From Zea mays (Eukaryota > Streptophyta > Magnoliopsida > Poales > Poaceae), in contig NC_050104.1 of assembly GCF_902167145.1 (NCBI RefSeq), forward strand, positions 94,313,849-94,377,848: a stretch of 64,000 bases of DNA, read 5' to 3'. The translations under genes were made by a program, and so were the position numbers. Under the pieces are notes generated by a model. That model saw nothing but the letters and a program-made list of their open reading frames with translations, was not told where the DNA came from and ran no database searches. This document shows, one piece after another, positions 10,130 to 21,293 of this stretch. Each line of letters opens with the position of its first letter. Position 1 is the stretch's first letter.

Positions 10130-10620
10130 GATACAAAGTTGGGTTCTAAGAGGTTCCAATATAATCAAGTACCCAACAAAAAGATGGGACAATACACAGA
10201 TTGTTAGGAAGACATGAAATAAGATGGCATGGCTTCCACGACGATCAAACCAACTAGACACGAAACAAGGTGGCGTGGCTTCCATGGCGAGCAAGCCAAC
10301 CTAGTCGGGCTATGACTAGAATCGTACAACTGCCCTCTAGACTATATAAATAAAAAGTGGCACTTCTCTTGTAACAAGTCATGTCAACAATCTAACTCAA
10401 GGGACATACACGAGGAGAATGCGAGAGGTGCCCGTGGTTGGTGCTAGGGCTCCTTGTGGTGATCCCTCTTCCAGTCGATTGTGCTTTTGTCTTTTCTCCT
10501 TGGTGATTCGTGATCCATGTCTAGGAGATGCTCGGGAAGATTCTTTTTCTGTCGATCCAGCATAATCTACATTTCAATCTAGGTAAATCATTTGAATCTA
10601 GTATGTCTTCTAGGTTTGGT
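10130..10620 (+). mobile_element. LTR-like fragment with TATA box and a two-copy repeat
   Basis: A unit of about 48 bp (GGCATGGCTTCCACGACGA / GGCGTGGCTTCCATGGCGA) occurs twice at 10210-10310. It is followed by CTATATAAATA at about 10341 and a leader-like stretch beginning CTTGTAACAAGTC. This resembles the U3-R part of an old LTR, but no terminal repeats or target duplication were found. Confidence 0.35.
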
Positions 10621-11225
10621 CTTCCCATATTGTTGTGGTTTCGGAAATAGGAGACGTAATAGATTTTGTGTTTGAGGCGATTTGGACAAGGGGTTTATAC
10701 AGGTTCAGGCTTTCGCTTTAGTCCAGTGTAGTGTTGAACTTAGTATTCTCTAGGAACATGATACAATGGGTGCAAGTGTGAGTATGAGGAAGTGGAGAAC
10801 TCAGGCTGAAAGCCCCTCCCATTAGTTGTTTGACCCTCCTCTCTTATAGTTCAAAATGGGGTTCTTACATAGGGATTTGTCGTCCGAAGGAGGGCGCGAC
10901 CTATTTGTCTACGGTGGTCTTGCTGACGTAGCTCTCCTGACGTTGTCTTCTGGTTCGTGCGTGGTCCTATGTCTGGTATGGAGGATCGCTCCATCTACCC
11001 GGTATGCAGGTCACTGTAGCGATTTTGGTGCTATGTTTCCCTGTAGTGACGCCTGGTGGGACCCATGGGTCGAAGTCGGAGGAAACTGAGGGTCATACGT
11101 GGCGACATCTCGTTGTTAGAGACTCCACGTCATCCCACTGTCGTATTGTGGCATCATCTGAGACAGTGTGTGTGTGTGACGATGTGCCTTACCATGGCTG
11201 CCGTGGGGTAACATTGCCTTCCTTG
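10621..11225. mobile_element. Old LTR retrotransposon remnant, left part
   Basis: No coding capacity was seen. GTTTATACAGGTTCAGGC and the GC-rich, low-coding character resemble grass Gypsy LTR sequence. It is the left flank of Sirevirus element 2, whose right flank (31742 onward) has the same character, so both are probably one older LTR split by the insertion at CCCTC. Assignment is by general resemblance only. Confidence 0.35.
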
Positions 11226-11230
11226 CCCTC

Positions 11231-11900
11231 TAAAAGGGAAATAGGGTCAAACCTTTTCCTAAATGATTTTGGTGGTTGAAATGCCCAACACAAATAATTG
11301 GACTAACTGGTTTGCTCTAGATTATATATTCTACAGGTGCTAAAGGTTCAACACAAACCAATAAAAAGATCAAAGTTAGGGTTCAAAAGAAAGGAGCAAA
11401 AGAAACCTAAGAGAACCCTGGTTTGGCGCACCGGACTGTCCGGTGTGCCACCAGACAGTGTCTGGTGCCCCAGGGACCGTACAGGCTGAACTCTTCACCT
11501 TCGGGGTTTTGGAGAGCCACTCTGCTATAATTCACTACTGTCCGGTGGGCCACTAGACTGTCCGGTGTGCCAGCGGAGCAACGGTTCCTGCGCAACGGTC
11601 AACTCCAATGGACACCTGCAAAAGCGCTACAGTGCGCGGATAGCTCGCGCAGAGTCAGAGCAGCGCCAGAAGGCGCACCGGACAGTGAACAGTGCCTGTC
11701 CAGTGCGGCACCGGACTGTCCGGTGCGCCCATCGACAGCGGCCCTCCCCAACGGTTGGTTTGGTGGTTGGGGCTATAAATACCCCCAACCACCGCCACTT
11801 CAAGCATCCAAGTTTTTCAGACATCTCATGCAATACAAGAGCTAGTGCAATCAATACAAGACACAATTCAATAGAATCAAAGCCTCTCCAAGTCCCACGT
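11231..11900 (+). repeat. Element 2 5' LTR, first part
   Basis: First 670 bp of the 5' LTR up to the element 1 target duplication CACGT. It contains the palindrome array CACCGGACTGTCCGGTG (11426-11730) and a TATA-like GGCTATAAATACCCCC at about 11771. Compared with the 3' LTR it lacks about 50 bp in the palindrome zone (the copy at 30999-31080 has additional GGCGCACCGGACAGTG units). Confidence 0.95.
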
Positions 11901-13143
11901 TGAGAGCACCTAGAGGGGGGGTGAATAGGTGATCCTATGAAACTTGAAAACTTAAGCCACAAAACTTGGTTAATCGTTAGCACAATAATTGCCAAGTGGC
12001 CAGAGAGAAGTCAAAACACAATAACCACAATAAATCAATCACAGAGATGGCACGGTGGTTATCCCGTGGTTCGGCCAAGACCAATGCTTGCCTACTCCAC
12101 GTTGTGGCGTCCCAACAGACGAGGGTTGCAATCAACCCCTCTCAAGCGGTCCAAAGACCCACTTGAATATCACGGTGTTTTGCTTGCTTTTTCTCAATCC
12201 CGTTTGCGAGGAATCTCCACAACTTGGAGCCTCTCGCCCTTACACTTAAAATTCACAAAGAAGCACGGAGCAAGGGAGGGATTAGCAACGCACTCAAGAC
12301 AAGAAATCACAGCAACACCACGCACACAAGTCGCAACGAGAGCTCACAACACAACTCAAAGAGTTCACTACTCAACTAGAGCTCTAATTGCTATCACAAA
12401 GAATCAAAGGCGCGGAATCGATGTCTTGGTGCTTAGGAATGTTGTAGGAATGCTTGGTGTTCTCCTCCATGCGCCTATGGGTCCCTTTTATAGCCCCAAG
12501 GCAGCTAGGAGCCGTTGAGAGCAATCTAGGAAGGCTGATCTTGCCTTCTGTCGACTGGCGCACCGGACAGTCCGGTGCACACCGGACACTGTCCGGTGCC
12601 CGATTTCCTTCCAAAAATGGCGCAGTCGACCGTTGGCAGCCAGAGAGCCGTTGGCGCACCGGACATGTCCGGTGCACACCGGACAGTCCGGTGCCCCCTT
12701 CTAACCATTGGCTCGGCCACGTGTCCCGCGCAGATTGCGCGACCGACCGTTGGCCCGGCCGACCGTTGGTTCACCGGACAGTCCGGTGCACACCGGACAG
12801 TCCGGTGAATTATAGCCGTACGTCGCCGGTGAATTCCCGAGAGCGGCCACTTCGCTCGAACCAGCCTGGCGCACCGGACACTGTCCGGTGCACCACCGGA
12901 CAGTCCGGTGCTCCCAGACTGAGCAGACTTTGGCTGAGCAAAGCCATCTCATTTCCAATTCGATTTTTCCTGTTTCCAGCACTTAGACACAATACATTAG
13001 TCTCTAAAACAATGTACTAAGTCTGAGAAACATACCTTTATCCTTGATTTGTACTTTGTCCACCACTTTACACTTAGGCACTTGTGTTGGACACTAAATC
13101 ACCAAAATACTTAGAAATGGCCCAAAGGCACATTTCCCTTTCA
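11901..13143 (-). repeat. Element 1 3' LTR
   Basis: On the plus strand it runs TGAGAGCACCTAGAGG to CATTTCCCTTTCA; in element sense it begins TGAAAGGGAAATG. The palindrome array spans about 12560-12920. The element-sense TATA-like CTATAAAAGG lies at about 12487-12496. The open frames on both strands here (for example 11937-12518 and 12454-13020) come from the palindromes and are not genes. Confidence 0.97.
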
Positions 13144-13929
13144 ATCTCCCCCTTTTTGGTGATTTATGCCAACACAATATAAAGCAAGTAGAACAACTAC
13201 AAAATCAATCCAAATAAGAACTCAAATTGTTTTGATTCAAATTTGACATATATGGATCACTCTTTGCCACCACTTGGTTTGTTTTTGCAAATCAAACTCA
13301 AATTTCTATCTCTAAGTCAAACACACATGTTTAGACATAAAGAGAGTCATTCCAAGAGAAATTGATTCAAGATTTCAAAAACTCCCCTTTTACCAATAAT
13401 CAACATTTCTCCCCACAAGAAGCCAACTTTTGGGAAAAGAGACAATAAAAGAGTTTTGACAAACCAAAAACTCTATTCTACTATTTTCAAAATTCTCAAG
13501 TGGTAGCTGATCCCTTTATTGCTTTGGCCTTTATTTTCTCCCCCTTTGGCATCAAGCACCAAAACGAGATCAATTTTGGCCCCAGAACCCCATTGCCTCA
13601 CCAAAATCTTCAATAAGAATATAAAGGCAATAAGAGTACATGAGATGAACTTGGAATAAGTTACCCTCTCATCGGAGTGCAGTGGAAGTCTTTCATGGTC
13701 CAAGTCCACCTTTTCCCTTTCAACCCTCCTTTGAGACTAAAACAAACAAACTCAAGCACATGGTTAGTCTCAAAGGGTCAAGTTGTAACACATCTCCCCC
13801 TAAACATGTGCATCACTTTGCAACAGACTTGTGAGGTCCAGGGAGTGTTTGTACAACTTGAGCACCATTATTAAGCAACAAAATGCATAAGGAACATGAT
13901 CAAGGGCATAAACACATGTATGCTATAAA
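13144..13929 (-). promoter_or_regulatory. Element 1 polypurine tract and 3' untranslated region
   Basis: The tract adjoining the LTR (13144-13158, element sense CAAAAAGGGGGAGAT) is the plus-strand primer. Additional GGGGGAGA-type copies lie at about 13383, 13408, 13545 and 13793. Multiplied polypurine tracts before the 3' LTR are a described Sirevirus trait. No coding sequence was seen between the pol stop and the tract. Confidence 0.8.
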
Positions 13930-16900
13930 TCAATCCAAGTTCCGCGAATCTAAGACATTTAGCTCACTACGCAACCTGCAAAAGGTCTTCTCATCTAGAG
14001 GTTTGGTAAAGATATCGGCTAGCTGGTTCTCGGTGCTAACATGAAACACTTCGATATCTCCCTTTTGCTGGTGGTCTCTCAAAAAGTGATGCCGGATGTC
14101 TATGTGCTTTGTGCGGCTGTGCTCAACAGGATTTTCCGCCATGCGGATAGCACTCTCATTGTCACATAGGAGTGGGACTTTGCTCAGATTGTAGCCAAAG
14201 TCCCTGAGGGTTTGCCTCATCCAAAGTAGTTGCGTGCAACACTGTCCTGCGGCAACATACTCGGCCTCAGCGGTGGATAGGGCAACGGAAGTTTGTTTCT
14301 TAGAGTTCCATGACACCAGGGACCTTCCTAAGAATTGGCACGTCCTCGATGTACTCTTCCTATCGACCTTACATCCAGCATAGTCGGAATCTGAATATCC
14401 GATTAAGTCAAAGGTAGACCCCTTTGGATACCAGATCCCGAAGCAAGGCGTAGCAACTAAATATCTAAGAATTCGCTTCACAGCCACTAAGTGACACTCC
14501 TTAGGATCGGATTGAAATCTAGCACACATGCACACGCTAAGCATAATATCCGGTCTACTAGCACATAAGTAAAGTAACGATCCTATCATTGACCGGTATG
14601 CTTTTTGATCAATGGACTTACCTCTTTTGTTGAGGTCGGTGTGTCCGTCGGTCCCCATCGGAGTCTTTGCGGGCTTGGCATCCTTCATCCCAAACCGCTT
14701 CAGCAAGTCTTGCGTGTACTTCGTTTGAGAGATGAAGGTGCCGTCCTTGAGTTGCTTCACTTGGAACCCAAGGAAGTAGTTCAACTCGCCCATCATCGAC
14801 ATCTCGAATTTCTGCGTCATCACCCTGCTAAACTCTTCACAAGACTTTTTATTAGTAGAACCAAATATTATGTCATCGACATAAATTTGGCACACAAATA
14901 GATCACCGTCACAAGTCTTAGTGAAAAGAGTTGGATCGGCTTTCCCAACCTTGAAAGCATTAGCAATTAAGAAATCTCTAAGGCATTCATACCATGCTCT
15001 TGGGGCTTGCTTAAGTCCATAGAGCGCCTTAGAGAGCTTACACACGTGGTCGGGGTACCGTTCATCCTCGAAACCAGGGGGTTGCTCCACGTACACCTCC
15101 TCCTTGATTGGCCCGTTGAGAAAAGCGCTCTTCACATCCATTTGGAACAACCTGAAAGAATGGTGAGCGGCATATGCTAGCAAAATACGAATGGACTCTA
15201 GCCTTGCCACAGGAGCAAAAGTCTCCTCAAAGTCCAAACCTGCGACTTGGGCATAACCTTTTGCCACAAGTCGAGCCTTGTTCCTTGTCACCACCCCGTG
15301 CTCGTCCTGTTTGTTGCGGAACACCCACTTGGTTCCCACAACATTTTGCTTAGGACGAGGCACCAGCGTCCAAACTTCATTCCTCTTGAAGTTGTTGAGC
15401 TCCTCTTGCATGGCTAACACCCAGTCCGGATCTAGCAAGGCCTCTTCTACCCTGAAAGGCTCAATAGAAGAGACAAAGGAGTAATGCTCACAAAAATTAA
15501 CTAACCGAGATCGAGTAGTTACTCCCTTGCTAATATCACCCAGAATTTGGTCGACGGGATGATCCCTTTGGATCATCGCTCGAACTTGGGTTGGAGGTGC
15601 CGGTTGCGCTTCTTCCTCTATCACATGATCATCTTGTGCTCCCCCTTGATCACACGCCTCCTGTTGATGAACCTGTTCATCATCTTGAGTTGGGGGATGC
15701 ACCATAGTTGAGGAAGAAAGTTGATCTTGCTCCTTTTGTTCCTGTGGTCGTACATCACCAATCGCAATGGTTCGTATAGCGGCCGTCGGAACATCTTCTT
15801 CATCTACATCATCAAGATCAACAACTTGCTCTCTTGGAGAGCCATTAGTCTCATCAAATACAACGTCGCTAGATACTTCAACCAAACCCGATGATTTGTT
15901 GAAGACCCTATACACCTTTGTATTTGAGTCATAACCTAACAACAACCCTTCTACAGCTTTGGGAGCAAATTTGGAATTCCTACCCTTCTTCACTAGAATG
16001 TAGCATTTACTCCCAAATACACGAAAGTACGATACATTGGGTTTGTTACCAGTTAGCAGCTCGTATGAGGTCTTCTTGAGGAGGCGGTGAAGATAGACCC
16101 TGTTGATGGCGTGGCAAGCCGTGTTTACGGCTTCCGACCAAAAACACTCGGGGGTCTTGAACTCTCCAAGCATAGTCCTTGCCATATCAATGAGCGTCCT
16201 GTTCTTCCTCTCTACCACACCATTTTGCTGAGGTGTGTAGGGAGCGGAGAACTCGTGCTTGATCCCTTCCTCCTCAAGAAACTCCTCCACTTGAAGATTC
16301 TTGAATTCGGACCCGTTGTCGCTCCTTATCTTCTTCACCTTGAGCTCAAACTCATTTTGAGCTCTCCTGAGGAAGCGCTTGAGGGTCCCTTGGGTTTCAG
16401 ACTTATCCTGTAAAAAGAACACCCAAGTGAAGCGGGAAAAGTCATCAACAATAACTAGACCATACTTACTTCCTCCTATGCTCAGATAGGCGACGGGTCC
16501 GAAGAGATCCATATGCAGCAGCTCCAGAGGTCTTGAAGTGGTCATCACATTCTTGCTGTGATGTGCTCCTCCCACTTGTTTACCTGCTTGACAAGCTGCA
16601 CAAGGTCTATCTTTTTCGAATTGCACGTTAGTTAAACCTATCACGTGTTCTCCCTTTAGAAGCTTGTGAAGGTTCTTCATCCCCACATGTGCTAAGCGGC
16701 GATGCCACAGCCAGCCCATGCTAGTCTTAGCGATTAAGCATGCATCTAGACCGGCCTCCTCTTTTGCAAAATCAACTAAATAAAGTTTGTCGTCTAGTAC
16801 ACCCTTAAATGCTAGTGAACCATCACTTCTTCTAAAGATAGACACATCTACATTTGTAAATAGACAATTATATCCCATATTACATAATTGACTGACAGAT

Positions 16901-17136
16901 AGTAAGTTATATCCAAGAGACTCAACTAAAAACACATTAGAGATAGAGTGCTCATTGGATATTGCAATCTTGCCTAAACCTTTCACCTTGCCTTGGTTCC
17001 CATCACCGAATATGATTGAATCTTGGGAATCCTTATTCTTGACGTAGGAGGTGAACATCTTCTTCTCCCCCGTCATATGGTTTGTGCATCCGCTGTCGAT
17101 AATCCAGCTTGAGCCCCCGGATGCATAAACCTGCAA
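13930..17136 (-). CDS. Element 1 pol polyprotein (protease, integrase, reverse transcriptase, RNase H)
   Basis: A continuous Copia pol frame of 1,068 residues from the first Met, although the frame and the homology open slightly upstream (about 17124-17116 holds [15 protein letters not shown], the protease DSG motif region). Order: protease DSG; GAG-pre-integrase HHCC region ([26 protein letters not shown]); integrase core ([50 protein letters not shown]); reverse transcriptase ([29 protein letters not shown] [23 protein letters not shown] catalytic box); RNase H ([33 protein letters not shown]). It copies element RNA to DNA and integrates it. No internal stop was seen, so this is the intact half of the element. 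It lies in the +1 frame relative to gag. Confidence 0.95.
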   Translation of the reverse strand: MQVYASGGSSWIIDSGCTNHMTGEKKMFTSYVKNKDSQDSIIFGDGNQGKVKGLGKIAISNEHSISNVFLVESLGYNLLSVSQLCNMGYNCLFTNVDVSIFRRSDGSLAFKGVLDDKLYLVDFAKEEAGLDACLIAKTSMGWLWHRRLAHVGMKNLHKLLKGEHVIGLTNVQFEKDRPCAACQAGKQVGGAHHSKNVMTTSRPLELLHMDLFGPVAYLSIGGSKYGLVIVDDFSRFTWVFFLQDKSETQGTLKRFLRRAQNEFELKVKKIRSDNGSEFKNLQVEEFLEEEGIKHEFSAPYTPQQNGVVERKNRTLIDMARTMLGEFKTPECFWSEAVNTACHAINRVYLHRLLKKTSYELLTGNKPNVSYFRVFGSKCYILVKKGRNSKFAPKAVEGLLLGYDSNTKVYRVFNKSSGLVEVSSDVVFDETNGSPREQVVDLDDVDEEDVPTAAIRTIAIGDVRPQEQKEQDQLSSSTMVHPPTQDDEQVHQQEACDQGGAQDDHVIEEEAQPAPPTQVRAMIQRDHPVDQILGDISKGVTTRSRLVNFCEHYSFVSSIEPFRVEEALLDPDWVLAMQEELNNFKRNEVWTLVPRPKQNVVGTKWVFRNKQDEHGVVTRNKARLVAKGYAQVAGLDFEETFAPVARLESIRILLAYAAHHSFRLFQMDVKSAFLNGPIKEEVYVEQPPGFEDERYPDHVCKLSKALYGLKQAPRAWYECLRDFLIANAFKVGKADPTLFTKTCDGDLFVCQIYVDDIIFGSTNKKSCEEFSRVMTQKFEMSMMGELNYFLGFQVKQLKDGTFISQTKYTQDLLKRFGMKDAKPAKTPMGTDGHTDLNKRGKSIDQKAYRSMIGSLLYLCASRPDIMLSVCMCARFQSDPKECHLVAVKRILRYLVATPCFGIWYPKGSTFDLIGYSDSDYAGCKVDRKSTSRTCQFLGRSLVSWNSKKQTSVALSTAEAEYVAAGQCCTQLLWMRQTLRDFGYNLSKVPLLCDNESAIRMAENPVEHSRTKHIDIRHHFLRDHQQKGDIEVFHVSTENQLADIFTKPLDEKTFCRLRSELNVLDSRNLD

Positions 17137-17143
17137 GGCAAAT

Positions 17144-19536
17144 TTAGGCTTGGGTCTTAGGTACCCAACTCTTGTTGGGTCCTACAAGGTTAGTCACAAT
17201 TTCCTTAGGGACCCAAATGCAAGTTTTATCACCCTTGCATTTTGCCCCTAATTTCCTAGCAACTATCTTCCTATCCTTTCTACAAATAGCAAAGGAAGCA
17301 TTTAGAGCATGATAAATTGTAGAGGGACCATTCATAACTTTTCTAGGAACATGAACAATATTCTTCCTAGGCACATGATGAATATTTTTCCTAGGCATAT
17401 CTCTACCATGCATATAGGAAGAACTGGAAGCATACATAGCATAAGAGTCATAGGCATGTGAATCAAAAGTATTACAACTCCTATGAGATTGTCTTCTATC
17501 ATTGTACATAAAAGCATGGTTCTTTTTTGTACTACTTGCCATAGGGGCCTTCCCTTTCTCCTTGGCGAAGATGGGAGCCTTATGGCTTGTTAAGTTCTTG
17601 GCTTCCCTCTTGAAGCCAAGCCCATCCTTAATTGAGGGGTGTCTACCAATCGTGTAGGCATCCCTAGCAAATTTTAGTTTATCAAAATCACTTTTGCTAG
17701 CCTTAAGTTGGGCATTAAGACTAGCCATTTCATCATTTAACTTTGCAATAGAAGCTATGTGTTCACTACAAGCATCAATATCAAAGTCTTTACATCTATT
17801 GCAAACAACAACATTTTCTACACAAGTTGTTGATTTACTAGCTATTTCTAACTTAGCATTCAAATCATCATTAATGCTCTTTAAGTTAGAAATTGTCTCA
17901 TGGCAAGAAGATAATTCACAAGAAAGCATTTCATTTCTTTTAACTTCTAAAGCATGAGATTTTTGTGCTTCTACAAATTTGTCATGTTCTTCATACAACA
18001 AATCTTCTTGTTTTTCTAAAAGCCTATTCTTATCATTCAAGGCATCAATTAACTCATTAATTTTATCTACCTTGGTTCTATCTAGGCCCTTAAATAAACA
18101 TGAATAAAATCTATTTCATCCTCATCACTAGATTCGTCCTCACTTGAAGAAGCATAAGTAGAGTTTCGACTACATACCTTCTTCTCCCTTGCCATAAGGC
18201 ATGTGTGACGTTCGTTGGGGAAGAGGGATGACTTGTTGAAGGCGGTGGCGGCGAGTCCTTCATTGTCGGAGTCGGAGGAGGAGCAATCCGAGTCCCACTC
18301 CTTTCCTAGATGTGCCTCGCCCTTGGCCTTCTTGTAATTTTTCTTCTTTTCCCTCTTGCTCCCGTGTTCCTGGTCACTCTCATTATCGGGACAGTTAGCA
18401 ATAAAATGACCAATCTTACCGCATTTGAAGCATGAGCGCTTCCCCTTGGCTTTGGTCTTGCTTGGCTGTCCCTTGCGACCCTTAAGCGCTGTCTTGAATC
18501 TCTTGATGATGAGGGCCATTTCTTCATCATTAAGTCCGGCGGCCTCAATTTGTGCTACCTTGCTGGGTAACGCCTCCTTGCTCCTTGTTGCCTTGAGAGC
18601 AATGGGTTGAGGCTCATTGATTGGACCATTCAATGCGTCGTCCACGTATCTTGCTTCCTTGATCATCATTCGCCCGCTTACGAACTTTCCAAGTATCTCC
18701 TCGGGCGTCATCTTGGTGTACCTAGGATTCTCACGAATATTGTTTACAAGATGAGGATCAAGGACAGTAAAATACCTTAGCATTAGGCGGACGACGTCGT
18801 GGTCCGTCCATCGCGTGCTTCCATAGCTTCTTATCTTGTTGACAAGGGTCTTGAGCCGGTTGTACGTTTGGGTTGGCTCTTCTCCCCTTATCATAGCGAA
18901 CCTCCCGAGTTCGCCCTCCACCAACTCCATCTTGGTGAGCATTGTGACGTCATTCCCCTCATGAGAGATCTTGAGGGTGTCCCAGATTTGCTTGGCGTTA
19001 TCCAAGCCGCTCACTTTGTGGTATTCATCCCTACACAATGAAGCTAGAAGAACAGTAGTAGCTTGTGCATTTTTATGAATTTGCTCATTAATGAACATGG
19101 GACTATCACTACTATCAAAGTGCATTCCACTCTCTACAATTTCCCATATACTAGGATGGAGAGAGAACAAGTGACTACGCATTTTGTGACTCCAAAATCC
19201 GTAGTCCTCTCCATCAAAATGAGGAGGTTTACCAAGTGGAATAGATAATAAATGAGCATTTGCACTTTGAGGAATACGAGAGTAGTCAAAAGAAAAGTTC
19301 GAATTGACCGGTTTCCTTCTCTCGTAGTCGTTGTGGTCGTCGTCCTTTTGGGAGGAAGTAGACTCATCGCTGTCGTCGTAGTAGACGATCTCCTTGATGC
19401 GCATCGTCTTCTTCTTCTTCCCTTCTTTCCGTCTATGGCCCGAGCCAGAGTCGGTAGGCTTGTCGTCCTTCGGCTCGTTGACGAAGGATTCCTTCTCTTT
19501 ATCGTTGATCACGATACCCTTCCCCTTAGGATCCAT
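17144..19536 (-). pseudogene. Element 1 gag, broken by one frameshift
   Basis: The first 484 codons (19536-18082) begin with a Lys/Glu/Asp-rich region, then the Copia gag core (LGKPPHFDGEDYGFWSHKMR, LCRDEYHKVSGLDNAKQIWD, RFAMIRGEEPTQTYNRLK), the zinc knuckle CFKCGKIGHFIANC and a KREKKKNYKK basic stretch. A 1-bp shift around 18080-18100 moves the frame to the second part (18040-17144, 298 codons), a coiled-coil-rich tail ending SWVPKTQA. In element 3 the two parts are one frame of 894 codons, so the shift is a lesion here. Gag forms the virus-like particle and packages RNA. Confidence 0.9.
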
Positions 19537-19570
19537 CTCTTCGGGCGGTTAGTCCCTTTATGAAGAGAAC

Positions 19571-19583
19571 GACTCCGATACCA
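19571..19583 (-). other. Element 1 primer binding site (initiator tRNA-Met)
   Basis: TGGTATCGGAGTC in element sense, two bases inside the 5' LTR, matches the complement of the initiator tRNA-Met 3' end (TGGTATCAGAGC in element 3) with one change. Minus-strand DNA synthesis would start here. Confidence 0.85.
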
Positions 19584-19585
19584 AT

Positions 19586-20828
19586 TGAGAGCACCTAGAG
19601 GGGGGGGTGAATAGGTGATCCTGTGAAACTTGAAAACTTAAGCCACAAAACTTGGTTAATCGTTAGCACAATAATTGCCAAGTGGCCAGAGAGAAGTCAA
19701 AACACAATAACCACAATAAATCAATCACAGAGATGGCACGGTGGTTATCCCGTGGTTCGGCCAAGACCAACGCTTGCCTACTCCACGTTGTGGCGTCCCA
19801 ACGGACGAGGGTTGCAATCAACCCCTCTCAAGCGGTCCAAAGACCCACTTGAATACCACGGTGTTTTGCTTGCTTTTTCTCAATCCCGTTTGCGAGGAAT
19901 CTCCACAACTTGGAGCCTCTCGCCCTTACACTTAAAATTCACAAAGAAGCACAGAGCAAGGGAGGGATTAGCAACGCACTCAAGACAAGAAATCACAGCA
20001 ACACCACGCACACAAGTCGCAACGAGAGCTCACAACACAACTCAAAGAGTTCACTACTCAACTAGAGCTCTAATTGCTATCACAAAGAATCAAATGCGCG
20101 GAATCGATGTCTTGGTGCTTAGGAATGTTGTAGGAATGCTTGTGTTCTCCTCCATGCGCCTAGGGGTCCCTTTTATAGCCCCAAGGCAGCTAGGAGCCGT
20201 TGAGAGCAATCTAGGAAGGCTGATCTTGCCTTCTGTCGACTGGCGCACCGGACAGTCCGGTGCACACCGGACACTGTCCGGTGCCCGATTTCCTTCCAAA
20301 AATGGCGCAGTCGACCGTTGGAAGCCAGAGAGCCGTTGGCGCATTGGACATGTCCGGTGCACACCGGACAGTCCGGTGCCCCCTTCTAACCGTTGGCTCG
20401 GCCACGTGTCCCGCGCAGATTGCGCGGCCGACCGTTGGCCCGGCCGACCGTTGGCTCACCGGACAGTCCGGTGCACACCAGACAGTCCGGTGAATTATAG
20501 CCGTACGTCGCCGGTGAATTCCCGAGAGCGACCACTTCGCTCGAACCAGCCTGGCGCACCGGACACTGTCCGGTGCACCACCGGACAGTCCGGTGCTCCC
20601 AGACTGAGCAGACTTTGGCTGAGCAAAGCCATCTCATTTCCAATTCGATTTTTCCCGTTTCCAGCACTTAGACACAATACATTAGTCTCTAAAACAATGT
20701 ACTAAGTCTGAGAAACATACCTTTATCCTTGATTTGTACTTTGTCCACCACTTTACACTTAGGCACTTGTGTTGGACACTAAATCACCAAAATACTTAGA
20801 AATGGCCCAAAGGCACATTTCCCTTTCA
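19586..20828 (-). repeat. Element 1 5' LTR
   Basis: 1,243 bp, same length as the 3' LTR, with the palindrome array at about 20240-20600 and the TATA-like CTATAAAAGG (element sense) at about 20171-20180. Differences from the 3' LTR are scattered substitutions and small changes, for example eight instead of seven G in the run near the terminus. A 360-codon frame runs through the LTR on the plus strand, but it tracks the palindromes and has no known homology. Confidence 0.97.
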
Positions 20829-20833
20829 CACGT

Positions 20834-21278
20834 CCACTCCAAACAAATAGTGACTAAAGAGAGTGTTTTGCTAGTGTTCTTTGAGCTCTTGTTCTTGGAT
20901 CGTTTTCTTCTTCCTCTTTCTTGTTCTCAAGACACTTGTAATCAAAGCAAGAGACACCAAGTTATGGTGGTCCTTGTAGGGGACTAAGTGACCCGATTTG
21001 ATTAAAGGAGAAAGATCACTCGGTCTAGGTGACCTTTTGAGAGAGGGAAAGGGTTGAAAGAGACCCGGTCTTTGTGACCACCTCAATGGGGACTAGGTTC
21101 ATTGGAACCGAACCTCGGTAAAACAAATCACTGTGTCATCCACTTTAATTTTTGGTTCATTTATTTTCCCCTCTCTTTCGGACTCGGTTTTAACTCTAAA
21201 GCTAACCCCGGCTTGTAGCTTGTATTTTAAGTTATAAATTTCAGATTTGCCTATTCACCCCCCTCTAGGCGACTTTCA
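20834..21278 (+). repeat. Element 2 5' LTR, second part
   Basis: Continuation of the LTR after element 1, matching 31291-31736 in the 3' LTR (CCACTCCAAACAAATAGTGA through CTCTAGGCGACTTTCA). It ends at 21278 immediately before the primer site. Confidence 0.95.
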
Positions 21279-21280
21279 AT

Positions 21281-21293
21281 TGGTATCGGAGCT
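21281..21293 (+). other. Element 2 primer binding site (initiator tRNA-Met)
   Basis: TGGTATCGGAGCT, two bases after the 5' LTR end, corresponds to the complement of the initiator tRNA-Met 3' end with one mismatch in the first twelve bases. Confidence 0.85.

Larger units (their letters stand above)
11901..20828 (-). mobile_element. Sirevirus (Copia) element 1, minus strand, nested in the 5' LTR of element 2
   Basis: A complete 8,928-bp insertion with two 1,243-bp LTRs (11901-13143 and 19586-20828) and perfect 5-bp target duplications CACGT at 11896-11900 and 20829-20833. The primer site, gag, pol and polypurine tract are in the expected order on the minus strand. About 17 single-base differences between the LTRs were counted by eye, about 1.4 percent, so it inserted recently. 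Pol is a full-length open frame, but gag carries a frameshift near 18080-18100. Confidence 0.97.

Noticed and set aside
19623..20705. A 360-codon plus-strand frame through the element 1 LTR, and similar frames at 2494-3060, 11937-12518, 12454-13020, 43253-43909 and 51627-52279
   Set aside because: They follow the LTR palindrome arrays and TATA region, recur in every LTR on both strands and show no protein family features.
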